NCBI GenBank assembly: GCA_024752435.1
Contig: CP103022.1
Coordinates: 868,001 to 932,000 of the forward strand
Length of the DNA stretch: 64,000 nt
From: Allantophomopsis cytisporea
Lineage: Eukaryota; Ascomycota; Leotiomycetes; Phacidiales; Phacidiaceae
Direction: 5' to 3'
Part shown: in pieces, positions 12,710 through 23,446 of the stretch
Position numbering within the stretch: the stretch's first letter is position 1
Layout of the letters: every line of letters begins with the position of its first letter
The notes under the pieces: model-generated
Told to the model about the DNA's origin: nothing
Database searches by the model: none
Seen by the model: the letters and a program-made list of their open reading frames with translations, nothing else
Position numbers and translations under genes: made by a program

Positions 12710-13272
12710 ATGCAGTACATATCAGTCCTTCCCCTTCTCGCCATCATTCTCCCTGCCTCCGCAACATCCTACAAAGCCTCCTTCACCCAATACGGCAGTA
12801 CCGACGGCAATGGATCCGGGACTTGTAACACCAACACCGCAGCCTGCGGTTTCTATGTACGTTCCTCGCCCGTCTATTCTCTCAGGCCAGTTTAAACTGA
12901 CTACCCCAGACCAACCCGGGCTACTCCGCCGCAGCATCACAGGCACTCTTCGGCGTAGGCCCTGGTGACGGGGCTGGTCCAGCCTGTGGCACTTGCTGGC
13001 AGCTATCCGGCGAGACAGACTCCTCGGGCAATACTTTATCATCACCTCAGACGATTGTCGTCAAAGTTAACAATCTTTGTCCAGCCAGCGGCAATCCGCT
13101 GTGCTCTCAGAGTTCCACATCCGATACTAACCAATACGGAGCCAACGTTAACTTCGATATTTGTATTGACTGTGGTGCTGCTGGCGAGTTCTTCAAGAGT
13201 GGCACACAGCTGGAGATCGGAACAGCTACGGAGGTAGATTGCTCCCAATGGAGCGGGACCGATATCTCATAG
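12710..13272 (+). CDS. Secreted GH45-like / expansin-like double-psi beta-barrel protein
   Basis: Two exons, 12710-12856 and 12910-13272, joined across a 53-base GTACGT...CAG intron in phase 0, give 169 residues. A hydrophobic signal peptide covers about residues 1-18 and ends ILPASA. The mature protein is small and Cys-rich. It shows the GH45/EG45/expansin barrel pattern: QALFGVG, then CGTCWQL, then VVKVNNLCP, then NQYG and NFDICID. The last motif corresponds to the HFD motif that carries the catalytic acid Asp in GH45 endoglucanases. No cellulose-binding module is attached. It probably acts outside the cell on plant cell-wall glucan, as an endoglucanase or wall-loosening protein. The barrel fold is fairly sure, enzymatic activity less so. 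Confidence 0.75.
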
Positions 13273-14790
13273 AGGAGAGTATGGAGGGTTCATTTCTTAA
13301 AGGGAATAGTACAATAAATATTCAATAATTTCAGGGAAGTCGTTTCACCAAATCGAACTGTATGATATCGATATCGTGCCTTTCTAAAGTAATTTCAGTA
13401 TTTTTTATTTATTTTCACTTGATTTTATCACCATAAGCAATGTTCATCACGCCTTCCTTTTATTTCAATTCATATAATTGCGTCGAACGATACAACCAGG
13501 TGGCGAACAGCTCACGACTAGCTCATATTTTTATCCATATTTATATATTGCTATGTACTTGGTACCCCTAGTTCTATAGTATTTAACACTATTTCAAAAA
13601 ATGATAGCTTCAATCTACACATATCTTATTATTTTGCATCCGCTACCCTCTACATGTTTGTTACTACTATGGAATTATCCAATGCTTTTGTCTCTATTAA
13701 CTATTTAAAATGAAAAGAAAATAAGTTACCAAAAAACAACCGAAAAAAAGGCGTGTAATAAGTAATAGACAATGCACCTAGGATTCATAGTATTGATAAT
13801 AAAGGGGAACAATATTATTCACCGCTAATCATGGATAATAATGGCCCTTTAGAAGATGATGAAGACAAATAATAACAATTAAATGTGCATTTAGTGAATG
13901 CGAAGCCTTTGCCAATTTACTCTAATGCTTGTTTAAAACTACGAGGATACTAAAGGAGGTAAGACTTGATATAATATCTATACTCTTTTCTTTGACATAA
14001 GGTTATTTGTAATAAATTCAAGTGTTAAGAGTATTTACTTATAGTTGTCTTTGAAATTGTGGCTTCTCCGGTAATAGTTGAAGCTCTACATCAACTTAAA
14101 TATAATAGAAGGAGATTTCTACGATATCTGAGAGTACATAAAGTCACAAACTATAGGTATAAGCCTGTATTATCAACTGCATGAATAGATCTCCAAACAA
14201 GAGGGACATCTAAATTAAGTGAAATTGGAAGTTACTTCCTTATCATCAGACTCTGTGGCGCCATTAGTTTGCTGATTCTCACGCGCAAATATGAAACGAT
14301 AATGACTTGTAATCGATACCGACAAATCGGTTGCTAGTAAATTTGCGCTTTCTCGAACTCCCTGTGCAGAATCCGATATACAGATCGGTTTCCGATATGC
14401 GTGCTAAGAATCTACAGCATCTTAATTTGCCTTTCATGCCTGTCGACGCAACTAAATAGTGAGTCGTAGAGACTTGATATAACTTCCTGTCTTCGAAGCT
14501 ACAGTTCATGCACGAACTCCTTTGGATGTAAAAGGAGACGCAGAATAGTCTTGCCTTATGGTGAAAACTTCAACCCTTTCAACCTGAAGTCGGAAGATTT
14601 CGAATGATGAGATGCTGAGAAATATATGGAAGACAGGCACTTGATCCTGAACAAACTTGGAGCTTATGCTACATAAATAAATGGCATCCAATTACAATAC
14701 GCTAACTTGCTATAAATCTAAGCCAAATCGTTGCACCAGATTGAACCAATCATCTACAACCCTTTGAAGAGCTCCGTTAAAAGCACCAAA
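13273..14790. other. AT-rich intergenic region
   Basis: About 1.5 kb of AT-rich sequence, lower in GC than its neighbours, with no convincing frame. It is the shared 3' region of the GH45-like gene (plus) and the dienoyl-CoA reductase gene (minus). Confidence 0.6.
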
Positions 14791-15861
14791 TCACAACTTG
14801 GCCTTCTCCTTCTTCTGCCCCTTTACGCCTGTGATAGCCGCACCATTCAAAAAGAAATCTGGATATCCACCTCCAATACCAGCACTAAACGTAGAAGGAA
14901 TTCTCCAGCTTCCTCCATCCACAACCAAGACAGCTCCGTTAACATAGTTACCTGCGTCACTGAATAGATACACAGTAGCATCGGCAATCTCCTTCACAGT
15001 ACCAAATCTTCCCAATGGCACCGCCCTGTTAGCCGCTTCACGATTATCGCTCGTAGATAACCTCTCCATACCCTCGGTTCCCGCAATTGGGCCGGGTGTA
15101 ATGATATTGGAGGTAATACCGAGTGGCCCGAATTCCAAAGCGACGTTTGCACTCAACGCATCAACACCTGCCTTCGCGACCGAAACGTGTGTCTGGAGAG
15201 GCATACCAGTATAATGGAATGTAGCACTGATGAAGATAATACGGCCTCCAATGGACGGCATAACGGAGGCATTAGGCTGCTTCTTCGCGGACTCCAGGAG
15301 ATGTGGTAATGTGGCCTTGAGTGTATTGTATGATCCTAGGACATCGATATCCATGACAGATTTGAAAGCATTCGCAGACAAATCCGTTATAGGCGCTAGG
15401 AAATTGCCTGCTGCGCCAGCACTGTGTCCGTCGAGTCAACCAAAGTACACGGAGAGAAGAGGGGGTTGCAATACGTACATCACAAAATCTATAGCACCGA
15501 GCGAAGAAACGCATTGTGCGACCGCTTTTTGCATGCTCTCGATGCTGCGCACGTCGATGTTGCCTATCCCAATGACCTTGGCACCCTTCCGGGCTGTCGC
15601 AATCGACTGAGCCATGTTTTCCGTCTTCGAGACATTACGTCCGATAATACACGCATTGGCACCGAGGTGCACCAGAGCTCGCACCTGTGCGCTGCAGATT
15701 GTACCGGCGCCGCCGGTGCAGAAAACGACCTTGTCGTCTGGAACCGTTAGTACTATCTTAAGTATGCATTCGGACTGCAGAGCTGCAGAACTGTAATATC
15801 ACTCACTAAAGATGCCATCAGCCCAGATGGAACTGAGGTACTCGGATCGTGGAAACGCCAT
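14791..15861 (-). CDS. Peroxisomal 2,4-dienoyl-CoA reductase (SPS19/DECR2-like)
   Basis: Three exons on the minus strand, 15861-15807, 15737-15479 and 15421-14791, join in frame to 314 residues. The short-chain dehydrogenase fold is clear: CTGGAGTI for NADP(H) binding near residue 25, then IDFVIAGAAGNFLAP, FISATFHYTG, HVSVAKAG and a C-terminal GAVLVVDGG. The usual SDR YxxxK tyrosine is replaced while the Lys is kept, as in the dienoyl-CoA reductase subfamily. The last three residues are AKL, a type 1 peroxisomal targeting signal, so it acts in the peroxisome in beta-oxidation of unsaturated fatty acids. It is divergent from the ATG33-like gene with only 333 bases between their starts. Confidence 0.88.
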
Positions 15862-16194
15862 TTTATTCTATCGGTATTCTTGTATAGATCGGTCCTGGCT
15901 CGGATTCAAAGACTGAACAACAAATTGCGACGTTGTTGGGAGATGACATGCTGCCGGTCTTGAGGTTTGACTTCCACCCGCCTACCATGTACCCTGTAGA
16001 TATCAGAAATCCGGGGAACTCTCCTAGACCTCGGCCCAGGTAGCGAGCCTTATCCTTCAAGCCTCAGGCAACAAGAACCTGAGCACGCAGGCATCAGGAG
16101 CTATGATGCCCAAGCCATGCCCATACCGCCAGGCCCATCGTCACCATTATCACCATCGTTCATCATCCAACAACGACCATTCTACACGACAAAG
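15862..16194. promoter_or_regulatory. Shared divergent promoter of SPS19-like and ATG33-like genes
   Basis: The 333 bases between two outward-facing start codons must hold both promoters. No obvious TATA box or specific operator was recognised. Confidence 0.5.
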
Positions 16195-16840
16195 ATGGTT
16201 TCAAGAACAGTACCGGTGCTCAAGTTTGTCGGGACGATTTCCCTGGGCCTGCTCACGGTATGTCCGCAATGACAATGCGCTCTCGAAGCCCAACATTCGT
16301 ATTGGCCATTGCCATGACGACGGGATGAACCCCACTGACGGTGACGCACAGGGTTTCTCCTACACATTGTCAACACTCACGCTGCCCACGCTTCTGACCC
16401 TCCCCTCTGCCTCCGCCGCCTCCAATTCCTTCTCCGCTCTTGCCACAAACTCCCTCGTGCAGCTGCGCGTCCTCTCCGGCCTCAGCACATCCTCCTTACT
16501 CCTTGCCTACGTACTGTCTCCTAGACGCTCGCGCCACCCATATCTTCTGTGGACATCGCTGGTCGTGGCCGCTAGCGGTGTAACGGATCTTGTGCTCCGC
16601 CCTTCCAGCGTCAAGACTATCCGCGCCGTTAAGGAGCGCAAGCCGAAGCGTGGCGTTGAGAGTAGTTATGAGGTGCTTGGTGACAGCCATAGCGATACTA
16701 GCGAGGAGATCGAAGATGTCAATGGGGAAGAGGTGAGGGCTGAGATGGAGGACTTTAGATTTAGCCAGTCGATCAGGACCGGTATCAGTGCTGTTGGCTT
16801 CGCCCTGGCTGTCTTGGGCATCTGGGGCGATGGCGCGTGA
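16195..16840 (+). CDS. ATG33-like mitophagy membrane protein
   Basis: Two exons, 16195-16257 and 16352-16840, with a 94-base phase-0 intron, encode 183 residues. An upstream in-frame ATG at 16103 is rejected because the frame from it reads through the intron. Four hydrophobic segments are visible: residues about 6-24, one in the middle with LLLAYVLSPR, YLLWTSLVVAASG, and the C-terminal GFALAVLGIWGDG. The pattern RHPYLLW plus a C-terminal hydrophobic segment ending in GxG matches yeast Atg33, a mitochondrial outer-membrane protein needed for selective mitophagy. An acidic linker sits between the last two membrane segments. The family call rests on pattern memory, so confidence is moderate. Confidence 0.68.
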
Positions 16841-17466
16841 GGGAGTAGGTTATGATGTATGATGGATGGATTATGGACTGCTATGATTATGGAATTGGAC
16901 GGCAGATGAATTATTTGACTGTGCGTGCGCGTGCGTGCGTGCGATGGAATTTGGTGGCTGCGATGTATTAGTTGATAACGTATTACATGAAATGAAATAA
17001 ATCCTCTCTTACTTGGAATGTTGCTCCCGATTCATATGCATAACCAACCTCGTCCATACAATATCAATTGCTTCTTCTAGCACTTTAGACCCTTGATTAT
17101 GTTATTATTTTGAAGCTTAACAGTAATGGTAAATATTTACAAGGTCCTAAAGCTGATACTTTGATGACAATACTTGTGCTAACGTACTGACTATCGATAT
17201 GGCAGATTCTGTGCATAAAACATTACTCTTGACGAGGTGTTGCACAATTCCAAGACCAATCTTAGTACAGTTGGCATTGCCTACTTCGGTCCCAAGCGAT
17301 GCAAAATCATGGAAACAATCGACATTGAAAACTGTGAGTAATATTTTTAAATTTTTTTCTCATGTTCTAATCATTAAATTGCAAGCAGTCAGAATCTATG
17401 CTCAAGATGCTATGCAAAAGACAAGCCGCCATCAAACAATCATAATCATAAAGCGCCTCTCAGCGT
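16841..17466. other. Convergent 3' region with a GTGC microsatellite
   Basis: About 0.6 kb between the ATG33-like and DUF3445 genes. It contains a GTGC-type repeat at 16921-16943 and otherwise unremarkable AT-rich sequence. Confidence 0.6.
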
Positions 17467-19037
17467 CTAAAAGCCCTGCTGTCTATGCCACTTCTCAGAC
17501 CAGCCAGGGAAGTAAGGCTGTTCAGCGAGTGTCTCCTCAACCCAAGGCTTTCCATCCTCAGTCTTGACCAGTCCCTTCTCAACTTGCTCCTTAGCCCAAG
17601 CATCGAAGTGTGGAATGGCAACATGCTGCACATGCCAAGTGCCCTTGTACTGCATCAAGTTCTTCTTCCCCTCTTTCAGGATCTTTGAGCAAAGCGCAGG
17701 AATGTAAGGCTCATCACGAAACTCAGTGACGGGAGTGAAGAGGCCTTTGAAGTTAAATACGATAGCACCGGAGAGCGGAAGGCGACGGAGAGTCTGCCAG
17801 TCGACACGGAAGTGGACGTCCTCGATCTTGAGATCTGGGTCCTGAAACTCGCGGAGCTTCTCATGAGGATGTCCCGGTGGCATGAAGAGTGGAGTGCCGA
17901 CCTCGAGACCCCAGGAACCGCGTTGAATGGGCTGGTTGGTTTGCATCTTGCTGAAGAAGCGGTCCATGGAAAAGGACATCTTTTCCTTGTAGTCCGGTAC
18001 CGTTGGGATGTGAATGCCCTGCATCTGCTTGCCAATCTTTGTGCCGACATTCCAGCCGAGAGAACTGCAGATGACACCGGCGCGGAACTCGTAGAAGCCG
18101 TCCTTGTCGTTGCGGAGCACAATGGCGAAGTCTTCAGGGATGTTGTTAAGGATGATGTGTAGAGGATGGAAGCGCTTGAGCTCCGTCTCAGTCTTAAGAA
18201 TCTGGTTGCGGAAGATCTTCTTGTCCTCCGAGAGCGAGAAGTATTGTGGGTAGCGGTGGCAGTAGAATGTAAGGGTCATCTCCATGAGTTCTTTGCAGCA
18301 AAGTTCTGAGCCGGGAAGATAATCAAGCACTTTGTTACCATATTCGGCGAAGAGAGCCTTGCGTTCGTTGATACGGGATACATAGGTGTTTTCCACTTCG
18401 AGCCACCAATCGTTCTCCATCTTGTGGAAAGCTGAAAATTGTTAGTTAGGTTTACAGAGATTCTGACACATTACTTACACATGGTTTGGTGGTATGCCCA
18501 TCGCAATGGTCTGTATGGTCGCGCAACAGCCTTCTCATGGTTGTGCTCCTTGTAGGCTTGGGGAAGAGTGACACCGCTCAGGATTTCATAATCTGGAAAA
18601 TCACCAAGGGCCTTGATCTCAGCTGTCGAAAAACCAGTGGGAGTATATTTTGGAGTCTTGGTCTCAATCAAGTAGGATTGTTCGATTGGAAGCAAGTCTT
18701 GTGCAATGTTCAGGTCTGGCTTGGCAGCAGCGAAGAGCTTCTTCTCAGAACCAGAGTATTTCGAGGCAATCTCGTTCAAGGTGAATCGACGGGATGGTGG
18801 AAGAGCGTCTACAAAATTTGGACCGGAGGATGGAGATACATAGGCACTCTTCTTATCTGGAGACAAGGATCGTGGCGGGGTGTTCGCACCGGAAGTTCGC
18901 CGAGAGCGGAAGTGTAGGCGGTCGAAAACAGCATCTCGTTGACGCTTGTTGAGAATGAGGACAGTGATGGATGTGATGACGAAGCTAAGACCGAGGCCAT
19001 AGACGATAAAATCGGAAGGAGTTATTGAGAAGGCCAT
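17467..19037 (-). CDS. DUF3445 protein (heme-dependent oxidative N-demethylase-like) with N-terminal membrane anchor
   Basis: Two exons on the minus strand, 19037-18479 and 18431-17467, joined across a 47-base phase-1 intron, give 507 residues. The start is the ATG of MAFSITPSDF; an upstream frame extension uses a non-ATG codon. One membrane segment lies at about residues 12-32, followed by a basic Ser-rich linker. The rest matches the DUF3445 family: RPLRWAYHQTMSF, ENDWWLEVENTY, LGWNVGTKIGKQM and YKGTWHVQHV-type stretches. Related proteins include the alpha subunit of bacterial heme-dependent oxidative N-demethylases. The fungal role is not established, and such proteins are sometimes mislabelled as mannosyltransferases. 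It could be a tailoring enzyme, but its link to the downstream cluster is unproven. Confidence 0.75.
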
Positions 19038-21576
19038 TTTCAAGATTTGATATGGTATGCAACTGATGGCCTATTGGATTATGCAAGTAGACCGATTGCT
19101 GGGGTCGCGCCGCACAGAGTAGATGAAGCTTTGTGCTTGGTATGATCAGAAGGATGATTGTTGTTTGGCGCTTTTGGTAGAGATTGTCAAATCAATGTGA
19201 CATATCAACTTGCCCAGAGCAAGGCTACTATGGTATGAGGAATTCCAGGGAGGAAGGGAGGGATGGGAAGTTCTTATGAGGTTCAGAAGTAGAGGCAGTT
19301 AATATGATAAATGCAGCTTATCGGCAGGAAATGTATCAGATAGGTATTGGGATATCAGACGGACCTCATCGGGCTTCCTTGAACGCCGAAAGCTCGAAGA
19401 GGTAAAAGAAGGCAGGTTTATGGTACGATTGAAAATGCATAAACGGCCGGGCATGAAGTCAAAGCATACCCAAGGGAAGACCATTTATCTATCAAAGCTG
19501 AGATAGAGTAATGGATGGTGTAAGGGGACAGACGTATCTTGTACGTAGTATGCAAAACTAACGAGTAAGTAATAGCAAGCAGACCAGGTCAAGTCCAAGA
19601 AGCTTTCAGCGCCACAGCCAGAGGTACGCACAGTGGTAATTTGGCAGTGATTTGACAGTGATTTGACGAATGTTTGCGGTAATATTATTCTGCCATTTGC
19701 CTTGTCTCGTCGTTGATCTGTAGCTATAGTAGTCGACAGATTTGCACCTATTATGGTGGCTGCAATGGCTGATTGGCGTATCCTCCTCCATGATGATATG
19801 GTATTCCTACTTACCTTATCTCCAGTGAAATCAGGCTTATCAGACGCTCCCGTAGGCGGTGACTTCAAGTGCCTTTCGATATCTCTCCGCAAAAGGTTCT
19901 GGAAGTTTTTCCCCTTTATGGAAAAGTGCGCTTCCCCATCTTTCGTCAGGCATTTAATTCCCCCAAAAGGCAACATACGCAACCGATCTCCATCACCACC
20001 ATTTGGGCTGAGGTTGATGATATAACCTTTGGCAGTTCACTCTTAATTGTTAAAGTGCCCATATGAATTCGAGTTCGGCCATATCGAGCGATAACTTTGT
20101 CTCGATGCATCTTCCGAGGATCTTTCAACTCTGCACGAATTGGACGTGATCGCACATCTGGGTTGAGAAAGGTGAGTGACGGTCAAATATCATTGGTGTT
20201 CGAACTTCAAGACAGAGTACATAGGTACTTTATGATCTATCTTTGTGGTGCGATTCTCACACCTGAGCCCCGACGATTCGTGTGGAAGAGCCAGTAGAAG
20301 TGTCATTCTGAGGTTGACATCCTCGATGGAGTCTCTCAATGCTCCAATCCCCCAAATCGCCTTATCGCGGTTGAATTTGATAGCGCATTAATTATCGACG
20401 TATAGATTTCGTGTGGCGAAAGTCCCGTGAGCAACCTCAATAACAAGGTTCTCCGCAATGTCTGCATCACTATGTACAGGGCTGAGCAGTGTTTTCAAGC
20501 CGAAATACGGAATAATATTGACGTATCACAGCATGAATAAACTGACTTGATGTTGTACTTGAACTGAAGAGTGTCAGAGTATGACATGCCATACTATTCT
20601 GGGTCCGGCCCATATCTGATGTGCATACTTATACTTATGCTGATGCTGATGCCGATGCTCGAGATGTTATGCTTATGGATATCTCAGTTGACTTAACTTC
20701 AGTGCAGACTCGAAACTTTTCTCTTTGAGGGACATACTACCTTACTACCTTACTCTGATCGCCCGGGTACAATCCAAGTACTACATAGTACGTAGACATA
20801 CTATGGCGGCGCATCAACATAGCATCTTCCCAAAGGATGATTTGTTGATTTGGGATTGACTTTCCAGGTCAGGCTACACGCCCCACGCCCGACGCCCTAT
20901 GCCACAATCGACAACATAGATTGAATTGACGTGTCGTAGTCACAGCTAAAGCCCAAATAAAACTTCGTCAATTTTGCGGCTCAACATGACACGTTTTGTG
21001 GCTTTTATTTCTCCGCTTTCTGATCACATAATCTTCTTCGTATATACTTACTACCCATACCTAAGGCTTGCTGCAGGTACACTACCTAAAGCATATAACG
21101 GTCGGAACCTTGATCATGCAATTCTCCATTACACTTATCCGGTCAAGAGCAAGACCTGCTGCCCGTCAGCATATCAATTCAACTTGGCTGCATCCCGGCC
21201 CGTTTTGAAAAACCTCCGAATCCAGGAGCGCGGAGAAAGACATTGAAGGTATTCACAAGACACCTGCATCTTACCGTCAGCAAAGGGTTTGCTACTATTT
21301 TCTATCACTTTCCGTGTTTCCGGATTTGTAAGAAAAGCACTACGCACGGCCGTTGGATGATGACGTTGTAGTTAACTCCGAGGCATAGGCAAATGAGAAA
21401 CGGTAATAAGTAGTAATGACTTAACGATTATGAAGAAAGGGTAAGTTAAAAAAAATTAATTGACTTAGCAGATATAAGCAAATCGAATTCCTGATCAGTT
21501 ATTCTTTCTGAAGAAAATCCACGAAATTTCACCTTGCATTCCTTCACCAATTCCAAATCCTCACACTATATTCAAA
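19038..21576. other. Intergenic region between DUF3445 and LovC-like genes
   Basis: About 2.5 kb without a supported gene. The longest frame, on the minus strand at 19485-19982, has no recognisable motif and unusual composition. The final 100 bases are AT-rich, with a pyrimidine-containing leader before the ATG at 21577. Confidence 0.55.
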
Positions 21577-22623
21577 ATGGTCAAAGCAATCGTTATCAAG
21601 ACGGCTGGTGATGCTCAAATCGCCGACGTCCCAGCGCCCAAGCTTCGTGACGAATACATCCTCGTCAAGCCACATGCCATTGCTCTCAACCCAACCGACT
21701 GGAAACATGTTGACTATCTCGCGGAGCCGGGTGCCCGCGTAGGCTGCGACTACGCTGGAACAATTCTGGAGATTGGATCCAAGGTCACCAAGGACTTTAA
21801 GGTTGGCGACCGAGTTTGTGGATTCTGTCACGGCGGAAACGCCGTCTACCATGAGGATGGATCATTCGGAGAGGTCATCACTGCCAAGGGCGATATCCAG
21901 ATCAAGATTCCAGACAACCTTTCGTTCGAGGAGGCATCTACCCTTGGTGTCGGCATCACCACCGTTGGCCAAGGTCTCTACCAGTCCTTAGAACTCCCCC
22001 TTCCAACCAAGCCTGCATCCTCCCCAATTCCAGTCCTTATCTATGGTGGCAGCACTGCCACCGGCGCCCTCGCAATTCAATTTGCTAAGCTCTCCGGTCT
22101 CGAGGTCATTGTAACCGCCTCTCCCCGCAACTTCGACTACGTCAAATCCCTCGGCGCGGATAAGGCCTTCGATTACAACTCCCCAACCTGCGCTGCGGAT
22201 ATCCGCACCTACACCAAGGACTCTATCAAGCACGTCTTCGACTGCATCTCCGAAGGTGGCTCTACCAAAATCTGCGTTGAGTCCATGAGCTCGGCTGGCG
22301 GCGTTTACAGCACCCTCCTCCCTGTCGACATCGTCAAGGTCTCGTCTGTCAACTCCAATGTCCAGATGAAGATGACTCTTGGCTACACTGTCGTCGGTGA
22401 GTTCTTCAAGTTCGGTCCTTCCGAGTGGGCCCCACAGCCAGCCAACTTTGAGTTCGGAAAGACCTTCTGGGAACTCGCTAGGGGTCTTTTGGCCGAGGGT
22501 AAGGTCAAGGTTCACACTCCTGCTGTCAACGAGTTAGGCAAGGGTCTTGAGGGTGCTCTCAAGGGTATGCAACATATGAGAGAAGGTAAGCTTAGTGGAA
22601 AGAAGCTGGTTTACACTTTGTAG
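21577..22623 (+). CDS. LovC-type trans-acting enoyl reductase (medium-chain reductase family)
   Basis: An intronless frame of 348 residues. The N-terminal GroES-like half carries INPTDWK-type and GCDYAGTILEIG motifs; here the first reads LNPTDWKHVD. The nucleotide-binding half carries YGGSTATGALAIQ, then TASPRNFDYVKSLGA, and IRTYTKDSIKHVFDC. These are the signatures of the LovC family, NADPH-dependent single-domain reductases that work in trans on HR-PKS-bound enoyl chains, or act as stand-alone quinone/alkene reductases. It has no zinc-binding Cys set. It stands alone just before the regulator and polyol block, about 20 kb from the PKS, whose own ER domain looks degenerate, so a trans partnership is plausible but unproven. 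Coding sequence is more C-ending and codon-biased than the cluster genes. Confidence 0.8.
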   Translation: MVKAIVIKTAGDAQIADVPAPKLRDEYILVKPHAIALNPTDWKHVDYLAEPGARVGCDYAGTILEIGSKVTKDFKVGDRVCGFCHGGNAVYHEDGSFGEVITAKGDIQIKIPDNLSFEEASTLGVGITTVGQGLYQSLELPLPTKPASSPIPVLIYGGSTATGALAIQFAKLSGLEVIVTASPRNFDYVKSLGADKAFDYNSPTCAADIRTYTKDSIKHVFDCISEGGSTKICVESMSSAGGVYSTLLPVDIVKVSSVNSNVQMKMTLGYTVVGEFFKFGPSEWAPQPANFEFGKTFWELARGLLAEGKVKVHTPAVNELGKGLEGALKGMQHMREGKLSGKKLVYTL

Positions 22624-23446
22624 ATGTTGATCGTCTACAACTTGTGGATCATGTATGATAAATAATGAGAATAGAATCTACGTTGCGCCGTATGATTTGA
22701 GTTTAGTAAATCGTTCTGCTTGTGATTGGTGATCTAATTATCTTCACTCTTTCAACTATAATGAGGCTCTCAATAATGTACTTGAATACTCAACTTATCC
22801 CGACCCGTAAATATCCGTGTTCATGAAGGCCTTTGTCATGAGAAGGACATGACAGCAGCAGGTATTGTACCTAGAAAATTCAAGGTTCAACTAGATCGGT
22901 TTTAATTATTGAATGTGGAAATTCAAGAATATTGAGCAGCGGAGCTTATGAATACATAAGCTATAGAGGTGCAACGACAGTGAGGATCTTTGTACGTACC
23001 TTTATAACAACAAAAAACTCTCGTGATTATGTTAAACGAACACTATTCGATAATGTCATCGTTTTTATTGAAACACTGAGATGCCACACAATGCGGAGTG
23101 TCGAATGGGTATATCCTCATAAGTCGGTTAATTGGCTACACAAAACATCGACTATGTATGCTTGACTATGAGCACTTGAAAATATGTGGTGTGCGTGCAG
23201 TTCGTACTTCTTGATTCGGAATTGCTTACTTGAATGTGAGTAGCAATTGCGGTTAAATTCCGTTTCTCGAGTCCAAAAGAGACTCATTAATATCTAAACA
23301 CCAAGTAAATGAAATTGCGATGTGTGATAGAAGGCAATTGTGATTGTTTGCAAAAGGTGTTGAAAATGGATCGACAATGTCGATTTACGTATTGATTTGT
23401 CAAAATCAAAGACTACTTCATATGCGTTTATACCAGTATATGGGCT
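22624..23446. other. Convergent 3' region
   Basis: About 0.8 kb between the LovC-like gene and the regulator gene that faces it. Nothing beyond AT-rich sequence was seen. Confidence 0.55.

Noticed and set aside
16103..16194. Upstream in-frame start for the ATG33-like gene
   Set aside because: It is in frame only if the intron at 16258-16351 is translated; the spliced protein starts at 16195.
19485..19982. Minus-strand frame of 165 codons between DUF3445 and LovC-like genes
   Set aside because: No domain, no similarity to any family I know, and plus-strand frames of similar size overlap it.
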